Of a DNA stretch of 64,000 nt, positions 26,850 to 40,233 are shown piece after piece; position 1 is the first letter of the stretch; each line of letters starts with the position of its first letter. The stretch covers positions 28,663 to 92,662 of the forward strand of contig WLRQ01000001.1 in assembly GCA_009697815.1 (NCBI GenBank), read 5' to 3'. Position numbers and translations under genes: made by a program. The notes under the pieces are model-generated. The model ran no database searches. It had not been told where the DNA came from and saw nothing but the letters and a program-made list of their open reading frames with translations. Origin of the DNA: Actinomycetota bacterium. Its GTDB lineage: Bacteria; Actinomycetota; Actinomycetes; S36-B12; CAIYMF01.

Positions 26850-26975
26850 CACAGATCCTTCCGTTCGCCGTCTGGGGTTCCACGCTAGTGGTCGCGCCGC
26901 CTCTCTCACGTGTCGGGGCATCGCTCGAAGATGTGGGTGAAGATCCGCCATGTAGTCGCCAGGCAGGTCGTCGGC

Positions 26976-26981
26976 TACCCT
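26976..26981 (+). promoter_or_regulatory. -10 hexamer TACCCT of the D,D-carboxypeptidase gene (leaderless)
   Basis: TACCCT is 6 bases before GTG 26988. It decides between this GTG, the ATG two codons later and longer upstream readings. Confidence 0.6.
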
Positions 26982-26987
26982 CAGCGC

Positions 26988-28499
26988 GTGCTCATGCTCA
27001 GGCGCGCGGCTGTCGTGGGAACAATGCTGTCCGTCGCACTTGCCGCGGCCCTGGGCGTTCAGGAGGCAGCGGCGGCACACATCTCGGCGAGCCCGACGGC
27101 ACCCTCGATTGACGCGATCGGCGGGCCCGACCTGTCCGCGGCGGGGATCGCCGTGCACTACCTGGCTCGAGCCACCCCGGTGCCAGCGATCAACGCGGAC
27201 TCCTGGCTCGTCGCCGACCTCACGACCGGCGAGGTGCTTGCAGCCAAGGGCGCGCACCTGCGGGCGCTCCCCGCCAGCATGCTGAAGACCCTGACCGCCG
27301 TGACATTGATGCCCAAGCTCGACAAGGCAACCGTCATCAAGGCCACTACCGCAGAGGCCAAGGCCGAGGGTGGAAACGTCGGCATCGTTCCCGGTGCCAC
27401 TTACTCCATCTGGGATCTCTGGCACGGCTTCCTGCTCTCGAGCTCCAATGACGCCGGCGCGGCGCTCGCCGATGCCAACGGCGGAGAGGCCGCAACGGTC
27501 GCCGAGATGAGGGCCATGGCCAAGCACCTGCAGGCCAACGACACCGTGGTGAAGAACGAGAGCGGCCTTGACGCGGTCGGACAGGTCAGCAGCGCCTACG
27601 ACATGGCGCTGATCGCGCGGGCCGCGCTGGCTCTCCCTGATTTCCGCACCGTCACGAAGACGATCAGTTACGACTTCCCGGGCAAGGTGGCCCCAGCTGG
27701 CGCAGCCCGACCGACCTACAAGATCTACAGCCAGAATCGTTTGCTGATTCGAGGGTTCACCGGCACGATCGGCGGCAAGACTGGCTTCACCTCCCTCGCC
27801 CACCGCACCTTCTGGGGAGCGGCGACACGCGGCACTCACACCCTGGTCGTGGTCTTGATGCAGGTGCACGACCCAACGGAGAGCGCGGCACGGAATCTGC
27901 TCACATGGGGATTCGCGAATATCGATCGAGTCCGACCCATCGGCGTCCTCGTCGACCCGATCGTGGCATCGGCGGCACCAACACCGACAACGTCACCCAC
28001 GGCTGCCACGAGTGCGGATGACGGCGCCAACCCCGACACGCAGAGTAAGCCTGCCTCCGGCGACATCCAGTGGCTGCCCCTTGTGGGCCTGGCCGTCGTC
28101 GCGGCCATCGCGGCCCTCTGGCAACGACGCCGACGCACGTCGGCTGAGGGACCCGACCCGTCCGACGCACACCCGGACTCGACGTCCCCAGCGAGCCCCG
28201 AACCCGGCCCCCTCGCGCCCGTGGAGATCTCTCATAGTTACGGCAACGCACGACCCAGCGGTGGCGCAGCGCGACTGGCAGCACAGCGCACGTCGTCCGT
28301 GATCATCTCCCGACCAGGTCGCCGTCCCGAGAGCGCGCCTCACGAGCCGGACCCCGTGCCGGTCGACAACTCGGGGCCCCAGCCCAGCCATTCCGCCACC
28401 TCCCCTGTCGCGGATCCCGGCGCACAGTCAGAGCAGCGGGAAGGCCCCCCACGCGATTCGGGCGGACACGTGCGCGTCGTGACACCGCCCAAGGGCTGA
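26988..28499 (+). CDS. D-alanyl-D-alanine carboxypeptidase (peptidase S11) with cytoplasmic tail
   Basis: A penicillin-binding protein of 503 residues that trims D-Ala from peptidoglycan stem peptides. A signal peptide (1-30) is followed by SxxK in PASMLK (S97, K100), SxN as SSN (152-154) and KTG in GGKTGF (264-266), all as in PBP5/DacC. A Thr/Pro-rich linker leads to a transmembrane helix (about 361-380) and stop-transfer WQRRRR. A disordered, proline-rich cytoplasmic tail of about 120 residues follows, longer than usual for the family. The leaderless GTG 26988 is the start. Confidence 0.92.
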   Translation: MLMLRRAAVVGTMLSVALAAALGVQEAAAAHISASPTAPSIDAIGGPDLSAAGIAVHYLARATPVPAINADSWLVADLTTGEVLAAKGAHLRALPASMLKTLTAVTLMPKLDKATVIKATTAEAKAEGGNVGIVPGATYSIWDLWHGFLLSSSNDAGAALADANGGEAATVAEMRAMAKHLQANDTVVKNESGLDAVGQVSSAYDMALIARAALALPDFRTVTKTISYDFPGKVAPAGAARPTYKIYSQNRLLIRGFTGTIGGKTGFTSLAHRTFWGAATRGTHTLVVVLMQVHDPTESAARNLLTWGFANIDRVRPIGVLVDPIVASAAPTPTTSPTAATSADDGANPDTQSKPASGDIQWLPLVGLAVVAAIAALWQRRRRTSAEGPDPSDAHPDSTSPASPEPGPLAPVEISHSYGNARPSGGAARLAAQRTSSVIISRPGRRPESAPHEPDPVPVDNSGPQPSHSATSPVADPGAQSEQREGPPRDSGGHVRVVTPPKG

Positions 28500-28508
28500 C
28501 TCCAACCC

Positions 28509-29032
28509 TCAACCGCCGAGGTCGTAACGGCGACGTACCTGCCAGACTCCGTCCTCGCCGTGGACATAGAGCGCGAAGCCGCTCACGGTAAATCTCGCGG
28601 AGAAATCGCTCAGGGTCTCATAGGCCTCATCGAGCACGTTCCCGGGCAGGTCATGGGCCACGGTGACGTGCGGGTGGTACGGAAACTCGACCTCGCGTTC
28701 CAGAATCCCCTGACGCACCAACGACTCCAGCGACTCGAACCCAGAGATCCCCGAGGCTAACGAGACGAAGACGACAGGTGACACAGGGCGGAACGTACCC
28801 GTGCCCCTGAGGTGAACCTCGAAGGGCGAGAGACCCGACGCGGCGTCACGCAGGTGCGCGTCGACGGCATCGAGCAGGCCATCCTCGACAACGGTCGGCG
28901 GTAGCAGCGTGATGTGGGCGGGGATGGCATCCGCGCGCGGGTCGCCGAATGAGGCGCGCCACCCTTCGATCTGCGCACCCCATGGATCGGGGATAGCGAC
29001 GGCGACCCCGATCAGCGTGCAACCGACGCGCA

Positions 29033-29033
<1 letters not shown>
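28509..29033 (-). CDS. LigT/2'-5' RNA ligase-like phosphoesterase
   Basis: A 2H-phosphoesterase superfamily protein of 174 residues. The two HxT/S motifs are AHITLLPP (near 40) and HPHVTVAHD (near 121), spaced as in LigT/CPDase proteins that open 2',3'-cyclic phosphates or act on RNA ends. The GTG at 29033 shares one base with the trpS stop (TAGTG), so it is co-translated with trpS. Substrate unknown. Confidence 0.85.
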
Positions 29034-31331
<2,298 letters not shown>

Positions 31332-31335
<4 letters not shown>

Positions 31336-31361
31336 GGGCGTGGCACCGTATGTTCGTCCAT
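31332..31361 (-). CDS. Leaderless 9-codon upstream ORF of the CorC/HlyC gene
   Basis: ATG at 31361 lies 7 bases after TAGGAT and encodes MDEHTVPRP before TGA. The stop overlaps the ATG of the CorC/HlyC gene (ATGA), which itself has only a weak ribosome-binding site. The arrangement suggests that ribosomes loading on the leaderless ATG reinitiate on the main gene. It is a prediction from spacing; the peptide itself resembles nothing I know. Confidence 0.45.
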
Positions 31362-31368
31362 AGGTGCG

Positions 31369-31374
31369 ATCCTA
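31369..31374 (-). promoter_or_regulatory. -10 hexamer TAGGAT upstream of the CorC/HlyC gene
   Basis: Minus-strand TAGGAT lies 7 bases before the ATG of the 9-codon ORF and 33 bases before the main gene's ATG. It lies in the divergent region shared with glpD. Confidence 0.55.
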
Positions 31375-31440
31375 GGGACCGTGGACCGATAGCGGGCGCG
31401 TGCCGTCATACGTCGGCGATCTCGAGGGGGCGCGACGCGC

Positions 31441-33186
31441 ATGACTTCCCTGTTTGGGGCCCACACGAACCCCCCGTCGCCTGGCGCGGACAACCTCGCC
31501 GGACGCCTCGACCCGGCCTACCGGCTCGCGTCCTGGGACCGCCTCCGCGCAGGTGTCGACCTACTCGTGATCGGCGGCGGAGTCACCGGATGTGGGATCG
31601 CGCTCGACGCTGCGTTGCGCGGGCTACGCGTGGGGCTCGTCGAGCAGCGCGACTTCGCCGCCGGCACATCAAGCCGTTCGAGCAAGCTCGTTCACGGTGG
31701 GCTGCGCTACCTCGAGCAGCTCAACTTCCCTCTCGTACGAGAGGCCTTGCGCGAGCGGTCGCTGCTGCTCGACCGGCTCGCCCCCCATCTCGTGACCCCA
31801 TTGCCGTTCCTCTACCCGCTCTCGCACCGCCTCTGGGAGCGACCGTATGTCGGGGCCGGGCTGACGCTCTACGACACGCTCGGCGGCCTGCAGCCCTCCG
31901 TTCCACGGCACAGTCATCTGTCGAAAGGTGCTGCCCTGAGGACATTCCCGTCGCTACGCCCTGACACCCTCGCCGGTGCGATCCGCTATCACGACGCCCA
32001 GGTCGACGACGCGCGCCACACGATCGAACTCGCCCGCACGGCGGCGGCTCACGGCGCCTCACTTGTGTCAGCGGCTCGCGTCACCGAGATCGTGCGCGAT
32101 GGTGATCGCGTCGTCGGCGCGCGCGTGCATGACATGAGCACCGATACCGTGAACGAGGTCTCCGCTCGCGTGGTCGTCAACGCCACCGGGGTGTGGGCCG
32201 GACGCACCGAGCAGCTCGCGGGTGTCACCTCGCCCATCCGGATGCGCCCCAGCAAGGGGGTGCACATCGTGGTGCCGCGCGATCGCATCGACGCCTCCGT
32301 CGCATTGATCACCAAGACGCCAACTTCGGTGCTCTTCGTGCTCCCCTGGGGCCGATCGTGGGTGATCGGAACAACCGATACGCCATGGCGCCACGGTCTT
32401 TCGCATCCCACGACCACGCACGCCGACCTCACGTACTTGCTCGGGCAAGCGAATGCGGTCCTGACCTCGCACCTCACCGAGTCGGATGTGATCGGCGCCT
32501 ACGCCGGGCTTCGTCCGTTGGTCGACACCGAGGGCCTGCGCGAGTCGGAGATCTCCCGGGAACACACCGTGCGGCGGCCGCTCCCCGGCCTCGTGACGAT
32601 TGCCGGAGGCAAGTACACGACCTACCGCGTGATGGCCCAGGATGCCGTCGACCGGTGCTCCGAGGACCTCGGCGAGCTGCCCGCATCGAGTACAGCCGAT
32701 GTCCCCCTGATCGGCGCCGCAGAGCCCGAGGATGTCCTCATCGCAGCCCGTGGCCACCGAGCAGCCGCCCATCTCGACGATGTGAACCTCGATCGCCTCT
32801 CACGACGCTACGGCCGCTTGCTGCCCGAATTGCTCGATGTGGTGGTCGCGAACCCCCGACTCGCGCGCGAGATTCCTGGCGGCGCGGGCACTCTCGGCGT
32901 CGAGGTCGTGCATGCCGCCAGCCACGAGGGCGCGTTGCGTCTCGACGACGTCCTGACCCGGCGCACCAGGCTTTACCTCGAGGCGGGCGACCGTGGCGTC
33001 GTCGCGGCACGACACGTGGCGAAGCTGATGGGGAGCGTCCTGGGCTGGGGACGCTCCACGAGATCTGCTGAGATCTCCCGCTATCACGAACGTGTGTCAA
33101 CCGAACTTGAGGCGCAGTCCGCCCCCGACGACGATGCGGCAGCAGCGATCCGTGAACGGTCACGCGATCCGAGGGCGTGGGGATGA
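31441..33186 (+). CDS. glpD: aerobic glycerol-3-phosphate dehydrogenase
   Basis: A membrane-associated FAD enzyme of 581 residues that oxidises glycerol-3-phosphate to dihydroxyacetone phosphate and passes electrons to quinone. The FAD site VIGGGVTGCGIALDAALRG (about 41-59) and the GlpD signature SSRSSKLVHGGLRYLE (about 76-91) are clear. IGTTDTPW and AGGKYTTYR follow, and a C-terminal helical domain completes the protein. GAGGGGG lies before ATG 31441. No glpF or glpK is nearby. It fits the menaquinone-based respiration implied by the men genes. Confidence 0.95.
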   Translation: MTSLFGAHTNPPSPGADNLAGRLDPAYRLASWDRLRAGVDLLVIGGGVTGCGIALDAALRGLRVGLVEQRDFAAGTSSRSSKLVHGGLRYLEQLNFPLVREALRERSLLLDRLAPHLVTPLPFLYPLSHRLWERPYVGAGLTLYDTLGGLQPSVPRHSHLSKGAALRTFPSLRPDTLAGAIRYHDAQVDDARHTIELARTAAAHGASLVSAARVTEIVRDGDRVVGARVHDMSTDTVNEVSARVVVNATGVWAGRTEQLAGVTSPIRMRPSKGVHIVVPRDRIDASVALITKTPTSVLFVLPWGRSWVIGTTDTPWRHGLSHPTTTHADLTYLLGQANAVLTSHLTESDVIGAYAGLRPLVDTEGLRESEISREHTVRRPLPGLVTIAGGKYTTYRVMAQDAVDRCSEDLGELPASSTADVPLIGAAEPEDVLIAARGHRAAAHLDDVNLDRLSRRYGRLLPELLDVVVANPRLAREIPGGAGTLGVEVVHAASHEGALRLDDVLTRRTRLYLEAGDRGVVAARHVAKLMGSVLGWGRSTRSAEISRYHERVSTELEAQSAPDDDAAAAIRERSRDPRAWG

Positions 33187-33197
33187 ATCCCTGCCTT

Positions 33198-33217
33198 GCC
33201 TTCAGGTAGAAGGCTTT
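33198..33217 (+). terminator. Hairpin terminator candidate after glpD
   Basis: The stem-loop GCCTTC-AGGTA-GAAGGC is followed by TTT and lies 12 bases past the glpD stop. It could also stop transcription of the convergent exodeoxyribonuclease gene ending at 33234. Confidence 0.55.
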
Positions 33218-33233
33218 CCAGCGCGAGTCTCGC

Positions 33234-34049
33234 TCAGGCGAACGCGATACGCAGCGGCGCGTGATCGCTCCATCGTTCAGCGTAGGTCGCCGCCTTGCCG
33301 ACCTCCGCGGTCACTGCCCGCGCCGCGAGGCCAGGGGTGGCGAGCTGGTAGTCGATTCGCCAGCCGCCATCGGTGTCGAACCCGCGACCGCGCCAGGACC
33401 ACCAGGTGTAGGGGCCCGGGCCCTCGCCCCCGAGCGAACGTCCGAGATCGGTCCAGCCCAACTCGCCGAACCAACGGTCGAGATAGGCGCGCTCACCCTC
33501 GAGGAATCCTGCCCTGCCGCGGTTGCCGCGCCAGTTCTTGATGTCTACCTCATGGTGGGCCACATTGAGGTCTCCGCACACGATCGCCTGACGAGTTCCT
33601 GCCGCGGCCCCCTCCCCCAACACAAGGAGCCTGGACTCGATGGCGTCGAGAAAACGGTACTTCTCTGCCTGACGCGCCTCGTCGGTGGCCTCGCCGGTGT
33701 GGGCGTAGGCGCTCACCACAGTGACGGCCCCGAGCGGCGTCTCAAGGTCGACCTCGACCCAGCGGCCGGTGTCGGCGAACTCCTCGGGGCCCACGCCGAT
33801 TCTCACCTCGACGTGGGGCAGGGGCGTCAGCACGGCCACGCCCGCGCGACCCTTTGCCGCAGCCTCGGTGTGGGCCACGCGCAGGTGGCCCAACCCGTCG
33901 GCCTCCAGCACCTCGGCCAACTGTTCGGCAGTGGCCCGGACCTCTTGAAGGCAGATGACATCAGCGCCGCACTGGGAGAGCCAGGACGTGCCACCGCGTC
34001 GGGACGCGGCCCGAATCCCGTTGACGTTCACCGTCACGACGCTGAGCAT
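33234..34049 (-). CDS. xth: exodeoxyribonuclease III
   Basis: An AP endonuclease/exonuclease of the EEP superfamily, 271 residues. Motifs run VNVNGIRAA, ICLQEVRA (metal-binding Glu), SAYAHTGE, CGDLNVAHHEVDI (catalytic Asp and Asn), GWRIDYQLA and the final SDHAPL histidine. All active-site residues are present. ATG 34049 has GGAG 5 bases upstream; an earlier in-frame ATG five codons before lacks one. It takes part in base excision repair. Confidence 0.94.
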   Translation of the reverse strand: MLSVVTVNVNGIRAASRRGGTSWLSQCGADVICLQEVRATAEQLAEVLEADGLGHLRVAHTEAAAKGRAGVAVLTPLPHVEVRIGVGPEEFADTGRWVEVDLETPLGAVTVVSAYAHTGEATDEARQAEKYRFLDAIESRLLVLGEGAAAGTRQAIVCGDLNVAHHEVDIKNWRGNRGRAGFLEGERAYLDRWFGELGWTDLGRSLGGEGPGPYTWWSWRGRGFDTDGGWRIDYQLATPGLAARAVTAEVGKAATYAERWSDHAPLRIAFA

Positions 34050-34096
34050 GTGATCTCCGAGCACTCGGGAATCGGGGCGATCCGAGTACGGGTCCG

Positions 34097-35311
34097 TCAG
34101 GCCATGGCCTTCTTGAGGTTCTCGTCGATGGCGTCCAGGAAGCCCTCCGTGGTGAGCCAGGGCGCGCTCGAGCCGATGAGGAGCGAGAGGTCCTTGGTCA
34201 TCTTGCCCTCCTCGACGGTCTGCACGCAGACGCGCTCGAGGGTCTGGGCGAACTCGGTGACCTCGGGGGTGCCGTCCATCTTGCCGCGGTAGCTCAGCCC
34301 CTGGGTCCAGGCGAAGATCGAGGCGATCGGGTTGGTCGAGGTCGGCTTGCCCTGCTGGTGGAGGCGGTAGTGGCGCGTGACGGTTCCGTGGGCGGCCTCG
34401 GCCTCGACGGTCTTGCCGTCGGGCGTCATCAGCACAGAGGTCATGAGACCGAGTGAGCCGAAGCCCTGCGCCACGGTGTCGCTCTGCACGTCACCGTCGT
34501 AGTTCTTGCAGGCCCAGACGTAGCCGCCCTCCCACTTCATGGCAGCGGCCACCATGTCGTCGATGAGGCGGTGCTCGTAGGTGAGGCCAGCAGCGTCGAA
34601 CTCGGCCTTGAACTCCGCCTCGAAGATCTCGGCGAAGAGGTCCTTGAATCGGCCGTCGTAAGCCTTGAGGATCGTGTTCTTGGTCGAGAGGTAGACAGGC
34701 AGGTTGCGGTCGAGGCCGTAACGCATCGACGCGCGAGCGAAATCGCGAATCGAGTCGTCGAGGTTGTACATCGCCATCGCGACGCCACCAGCGGGATAGT
34801 CAAAGACGTTGACCTCAATGGGCTCGCCGCCGTCGGCGGGAACGAAGGACATCGTCAGGGTGCCCGCACCCGGGACTACGAAGTCAGTGGCGCGGTACTG
34901 GTCGCCGAACGCGTGGCGGCCGATGATGATCGGCTTTGTCCAGCCGGGCACCAGGCGCGGGATGTTGCTGATGACGATGGGCTCACGGAAGATCACTCCA
35001 CCGAGGATGTTGCGGATTGTTCCGTTCGGCGACTTCCACATCTTCTTCAGGCCGAACTCCTCGACACGTGCCTCGTCGGGTGTGATCGTCGCGCACTTCA
35101 CGCCGACGCCGAACTCCTTGATGGCGTTCGCGGAGTCGATGGTGACCTGGTCGTCAGTCGCATCGCGGTTCTCGATCGAGAGGTCGAAGTACTTCAGGTC
35201 GACATCGAGGTAGGGCAAGATCAGCTTGTCCTTGATGAACTGCCAAATGATGCGCGTCATCTCATCGCCATCTAGCTCGACGACGGGATTGAGAACCTTG
35301 ATCTTCGCCAC
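34097..35311 (-). CDS. icd: NADP-dependent isocitrate dehydrogenase (type II, homodimeric)
   Basis: A TCA-cycle enzyme of 404 residues that converts isocitrate to 2-oxoglutarate. The substrate segment [12 protein letters not shown] (typical of eukaryote-like IDH) and a metal-site region [29 protein letters not shown] (read from the start of that block) are visible, followed by [13 protein letters not shown]. This places it in the homodimeric IDH1/2-like group, not the monomeric IDH of corynebacteria. GTG 35311 has AGGAG 6 bases upstream. It follows mdh with a 77-base gap. Confidence 0.95.
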   Translation of the reverse strand: MAKIKVLNPVVELDGDEMTRIIWQFIKDKLILPYLDVDLKYFDLSIENRDATDDQVTIDSANAIKEFGVGVKCATITPDEARVEEFGLKKMWKSPNGTIRNILGGVIFREPIVISNIPRLVPGWTKPIIIGRHAFGDQYRATDFVVPGAGTLTMSFVPADGGEPIEVNVFDYPAGGVAMAMYNLDDSIRDFARASMRYGLDRNLPVYLSTKNTILKAYDGRFKDLFAEIFEAEFKAEFDAAGLTYEHRLIDDMVAAAMKWEGGYVWACKNYDGDVQSDTVAQGFGSLGLMTSVLMTPDGKTVEAEAAHGTVTRHYRLHQQGKPTSTNPIASIFAWTQGLSYRGKMDGTPEVTEFAQTLERVCVQTVEEGKMTKDLSLLIGSSAPWLTTEGFLDAIDENLKKAMA

Positions 35312-35388
35312 GGGTGACTCCTTGATGAATCGGGCTGACGCCGACGTGGCGCCGATGATCTGACCTGAACTGTGCTGAGCGGGCTGGA

Positions 35389-36393
<1,005 letters not shown>

Positions 36394-36441
36394 TCATCAA
36401 CCGCTGGTGGTCGACCGGCGGCTGGAGGGATGATCCTCGTG

Positions 36442-36463
36442 GATATCTCGTCGTCAAGATATC
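36442..36463. promoter_or_regulatory. 22-bp palindrome in the mdh promoter region
   Basis: GATATCTCG-TCGT-CAAGATATC has 9-base arms with one mismatch. On the minus strand TAGATA (36460-36465) overlaps it and could be the mdh -10, so a bound protein would interfere with initiation. It is unusually AT-rich for this sequence. I cannot assign a regulator. Confidence 0.45.
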
Positions 36464-36493
36464 TACCGCCGCTAGGTTACCGGCCGCGAGTCG

Positions 36494-36766
36494 CTACCCG
36501 CTCGGCGGGGGGACCCACAACGCCAGCACGCCGGTGGCGGCCGCCAGGGTCGCGAGCACGGCGATGTCGACCCCCTTCGAGCGCACGGCCAGCATGCCCG
36601 CGCGCGCGTGCGGAAGGAGAAGACGCAGGACGAGAGCGAGACTGACACCGACGGCCATCACCACGGCACCGCTGCGGAACCGGCCCGCGGCCACCACGAG
36701 CAGTCCACCCACGACGACAACCAGTGCGGCCGTCAAGGGCCACTCGTGACGAAGTCGACGGTGCAC
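36494..36766 (-). CDS. DUF3017 small membrane protein
   Basis: A protein of 90 residues with three hydrophobic helices (about 11-28, 34-50 and 68-86) joined by short basic loops. Size, helix layout and position directly after folD match the actinobacterial DUF3017 family, of unknown function. The GTG at 36766 is 3 bases after the folD stop, so the two are co-translated. Confidence 0.8.
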   Translation of the reverse strand: MHRRLRHEWPLTAALVVVVGGLLVVAAGRFRSGAVVMAVGVSLALVLRLLLPHARAGMLAVRSKGVDIAVLATLAAATGVLALWVPPPSG

Positions 36767-36769
36767 TGG

Positions 36770-37627
36770 TCAGGCCAGCCCTGCGGCCCGCTCGGCGGCC
36801 TCAACGACATTGGCCAGCAGCATCGCGCGTGTCATGGGGCCCACGCCGCCCGGCATGGGGGCGAGGAAGCCGGCTACCTCCCGAACACCTGGGTGAACGT
36901 CGCCGACGAGCCCTGCATCCGTGCGCGTGATGCCCACATCGAGCACGGCGGCTCCTGGCTTGACGAGTTCGGGAGTCACGAGATGGGCGACGCCAGCGGC
37001 CGCGACGACGATGTCAGCACGTCGGATGTGCTCGGCAAGGTCGCGCGTTCCCGTGTGGCACAGGGTGACGGTCGCGTTCTCGCTCCGGCGGGTGAGAAGT
37101 AGCCCGAGTGGCCGCCCAACCGTGACACCACGCCCGATGACCACGACCTCGGCCCCAGCGATCTCGACGCCATAGCGACGGAGCAACTCGACGATCCCGC
37201 GAGGAGTGCACGGCAGCGGGGCAGGGATCCCGAGCACGAGGCGGCCGAGGTTCGTGGGATGCAGGCCATCCGCATCCTTGCGCGGATCGATCATCTCGAG
37301 GGCGCGGCTCTCGTCGAGCCCCTTCGGCAGCGGCAACTGCACGATGTAACCGGTACACGTGGGATCGTCGTTGAGACGTCCGATCGCGTCGTCAACGTGG
37401 TCCTGCGAGGAGTCGGCCGGAAGGTCGGCGCGCAGTGACGCGATCCCGACCTCGTCACAGTCGCGATGCTTCCCCGCGACATAAGACTCGCTGCCGGGAT
37501 CCGAGCCGACGAGCACGGTGCCCAGTCCCGGAGTGATTCCGAGGGCGCGAAGCCGCTCGACGCGAACGGCCAGTTCGGCCTTGATCGCGGACGCCGTCGC
37601 CTTGCCGTCGAGGATGATCGCTGTCAC
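36770..37627 (-). CDS. folD: bifunctional methylenetetrahydrofolate dehydrogenase/cyclohydrolase
   Basis: A one-carbon metabolism enzyme of 285 residues that interconverts 5,10-methylene-, methenyl- and 10-formyl-THF. The catalytic lysine is in [10 protein letters not shown], and [10 protein letters not shown] and the NADP site [16 protein letters not shown] are clear, with the C-terminal [14 protein letters not shown] signature. It would supply 10-formyl-THF to PurN and PurH encoded 1-3 kb upstream. GTG 37627 is the start. Confidence 0.96.
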   Translation of the reverse strand: MTAIILDGKATASAIKAELAVRVERLRALGITPGLGTVLVGSDPGSESYVAGKHRDCDEVGIASLRADLPADSSQDHVDDAIGRLNDDPTCTGYIVQLPLPKGLDESRALEMIDPRKDADGLHPTNLGRLVLGIPAPLPCTPRGIVELLRRYGVEIAGAEVVVIGRGVTVGRPLGLLLTRRSENATVTLCHTGTRDLAEHIRRADIVVAAAGVAHLVTPELVKPGAAVLDVGITRTDAGLVGDVHPGVREVAGFLAPMPGGVGPMTRAMLLANVVEAAERAAGLA

Positions 37628-37691
37628 GGGCCGGATCCTCTCACGCTGTCGTAGACACCACGGACCTGGCGCGTCAAGGGTCGCCGAAGGA

Positions 37692-38648
37692 TCATCGCCG
37701 TCGCGCCGCGAACGCCACAGCGATCGCCGCGAGCACGACCCCGCTCACGAGGTGCCACCCAACCTCGACCCCGGCTGGGGGGGCCACAAGATCGCAGACT
37801 AGCGACCCCACAAGTTGCCCGGCGATCAGCAGCAAGCTGAACAGCAGGGCCCCCAACGCTTTGATGACCAGCACCGAACACACCACCACGCTGGCACCCA
37901 GAAGCCCGCTGATCCAGAGCAAGGGTGAATGCCAAGGTGTGGGAGGGGCCACCCAGCCGTGCCCGAAGATCCGGTGCTCCACGATCAACGCGACGAGTAG
38001 GGCAAAGGCCCCGGCGCCGAAACTCGTAGCTGAGGTGACGAACGGATCGCCGATTCGCGCCACGATGAGGCCGTTCAGCGCGGGCGCCACACCCAGAAGC
38101 ATGCCCGCGACCACCGCGAGAACAAGGGCCCACAGGGCGATTTCGCCCTGGACGAAACGGCCCGATACCGCTACCGCAACGGCGAGAGTCGTGCCAACGG
38201 CTCCGACCAATCGCCGGTGCGTAACGGCGCGTCGCCCGCCCGGGCCAAGACCGACGCGGTCGACCAAGAGCGACACTCCGGTGGTTCCCGACACGACGAC
38301 GACCGTGAACAGGGCGACACCGAGAAGCGGCACGGCCAGTGCCTGTGACAGCACGTAGATGGCACCGCACAGGCCTGCCGTGAAGTACCACCACCGGATG
38401 CGGCCAGCGCGCACCTCCACGGGCAGTACGCGCACGAGGTTCGCACGACTTGCGGGCCTGAAGACCACGACGAGCGCGAGCAATGCGAAGCCCGTCCCGA
38501 AAGAGATGAAGGCGGCAAGGACTCCGTCGCCGACAACCCGCGCCATTTCCCCCGTGACCCGGCTTTGCACCGCGAGCAGGAGCCCCGCTGCAACCGCGGC
38601 CACCGCCGCGATGGGGTGGTAGTGGTGAACGTGGTGTGTCGGCTTCAC
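37692..38648 (-). CDS. DMT-type transporter (DUF606/YdcZ-like, duplicated)
   Basis: A ten-helix membrane protein of 318 residues. Two halves each resemble the DUF606/YdcZ unit (drug/metabolite transporter superfamily); the C-terminal half has the typical [13 protein letters not shown]. The N-terminus is histidine-rich (HHVHHYH), which could bind metal but has no proven role. Substrate is unknown. It lies 19 bases downstream of purH. Confidence 0.78.
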   Translation of the reverse strand: MKPTHHVHHYHPIAAVAAVAAGLLLAVQSRVTGEMARVVGDGVLAAFISFGTGFALLALVVVFRPASRANLVRVLPVEVRAGRIRWWYFTAGLCGAIYVLSQALAVPLLGVALFTVVVVSGTTGVSLLVDRVGLGPGGRRAVTHRRLVGAVGTTLAVAVAVSGRFVQGEIALWALVLAVVAGMLLGVAPALNGLIVARIGDPFVTSATSFGAGAFALLVALIVEHRIFGHGWVAPPTPWHSPLLWISGLLGASVVVCSVLVIKALGALLFSLLLIAGQLVGSLVCDLVAPPAGVEVGWHLVSGVVLAAIAVAFAARRR

Positions 38649-38667
38649 GGCCGTCGCGGGTGCGGGA

Positions 38668-40233
38668 TCAGTGGAAGAAATGGCGAGTCCCTGTCATGTA
38701 CATCGTCACGCCCGAGGCCCGGGCAGCAGCAATGACCTCGTCATCGCGAACTGAGCCGCCCGGCTGCACGATCGCGCGAACGCCCGCGGCAGTGAGGACT
38801 TCGAGGCCGTCAGGGAAGGGGAAGAACGCGTCGGAGGCACCCACCGAGCCCCTCGCCCGCTCTTCGCCGGCACGAGCCACGGCGAGCCGGGCAGAGTCGA
38901 CCCGATTGACCTGACCCATGCCGACACCGACGGCCGCGCCATCATGGGCGAGCAGGATCGCGTTGCTCTTGGCCGAGCGGACCGCGCGCCAGGCGAATGC
39001 GAGATCACGCAATGTCGCGGCGTCGGCAGGCTCGCCACACGCGAGGGTCCATGACGAGGGGTCGTCGCCAGGAGCGTCGATGCGGTCGGCCGACTGCAGT
39101 AGAAGTCCACCTGAGACAGGACGGATCTCGACGCCCCCACGGGCTGGCACATCGGCGGCGACGAGTAGGCGCAGGTTCTTCTTCTCGCGCAGGATCTCGA
39201 GTGCGTCATCGTCGAAGCCTGGGGCGACGACGACCTCGGTGAAAACGTCGGCGACCTGCCTCGCCATCTCGGCCGTGACCCGCCGGTTCGTCGCGATCAC
39301 CCCGCCGAAAGCCGACACCGGATCGGTCTCGTGTGCCTTGCGGTGGGCCTCGGCGATATCGGCGCCGATCGCGATGCCGCACGGGTTGGCATGTTTGATG
39401 ATGGCGACCGCGGGCTCGGAGTGGTCGTAGGCAGCGCGACGTGCGGCGTCGGCGTCGACGTAGTTGTTGTAGGACATCTCTTTGCCGTGCAACTGCTCTG
39501 CCTGCGCGAGACCGGGCGAGGGCACGTTCTGCGAGACGTACAGCGCCGCACTCTGGTGCGGGTTCTCGCCATAGCGCAGGACGTCTGCCCGCTCCCATGT
39601 CGCGCCGATCCACGCCGGGAATCCGGTGCCGCCGTCGGTGGGGCTCACGACGCCGCCCAGCCACGACGCCACGGCGACGTCGTAAGAGGCCGTGTGCACG
39701 AATGCCTCCGCCGCAAGGGACTGCCGCTGCGTCAGTGTGAATCCACCTGAACGCACAGCGGTGAGCACATCGTCATATCGGGACGGCGAGGTCACGACAG
39801 CGACACTCGGATGGTTCTTCGCCGCAGCTCGCACCATGGTCGGGCCGCCGATGTCGATCTGCTCGATGCACTCATCCGAGCTCGCCCCAGACGCGACGGT
39901 GGCGGCGAAAGGGTAGAGGTTGACGATCACGAGTTCGAAGGGCTCGATTTCGAGCTCGTCGAGCTGACGGCGGTGGTCGTCGAGCCGGAGGTCCGCGAGG
40001 ATTCCGGCATGGACGCGAGGGTGCAGCGTCTTCACACGTCCGTCAAGGCACTCGGGGAACCCGGTGAGATCGGCGACCTGGGTGACCGGCACACCGAGGC
40101 CCGCGATGCGAGAGGCGGTCGAGCCGGTGGACACGATCTCGACCCCGGCATCGTGAAGGCCACGGGCGAGGTCGTCGAGCCCAGCCTTGTCGTAGACCGA
40201 TACAAGGGCGCGTCTGACGGGTCGAGTGGTCAC
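38668..40233 (-). CDS. purH: bifunctional AICAR formyltransferase/IMP cyclohydrolase
   Basis: A 521-residue enzyme for the last two steps of IMP synthesis. The N-terminal cyclohydrolase (MGS-like) domain shows [29 protein letters not shown] and NLYPF. The C-terminal formyltransferase has the catalytic KHANPCG motif, [17 protein letters not shown] and AFGGVIA. GTG 40233 overlaps the purN stop as GTGA, so PurN and PurH are coupled. Confidence 0.97.
   Translation of the reverse strand: MTTRPVRRALVSVYDKAGLDDLARGLHDAGVEIVSTGSTASRIAGLGVPVTQVADLTGFPECLDGRVKTLHPRVHAGILADLRLDDHRRQLDELEIEPFELVIVNLYPFAATVASGASSDECIEQIDIGGPTMVRAAAKNHPSVAVVTSPSRYDDVLTAVRSGGFTLTQRQSLAAEAFVHTASYDVAVASWLGGVVSPTDGGTGFPAWIGATWERADVLRYGENPHQSAALYVSQNVPSPGLAQAEQLHGKEMSYNNYVDADAARRAAYDHSEPAVAIIKHANPCGIAIGADIAEAHRKAHETDPVSAFGGVIATNRRVTAEMARQVADVFTEVVVAPGFDDDALEILREKKNLRLLVAADVPARGGVEIRPVSGGLLLQSADRIDAPGDDPSSWTLACGEPADAATLRDLAFAWRAVRSAKSNAILLAHDGAAVGVGMGQVNRVDSARLAVARAGEERARGSVGASDAFFPFPDGLEVLTAAGVRAIVQPGGSVRDDEVIAAARASGVTMYMTGTRHFFH

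Noticed and set aside
26850..27869. N-terminal extension of the mutase frame by 340 codons
   Set aside because: It runs antisense through the carboxypeptidase gene; AAGGA before ATG 26849 and homology both mark the shorter protein.
31721..32062. Antisense frames within glpD
   Set aside because: No homology, arginine-rich composition and no promoter or ribosome site; a shadow of the real gene.
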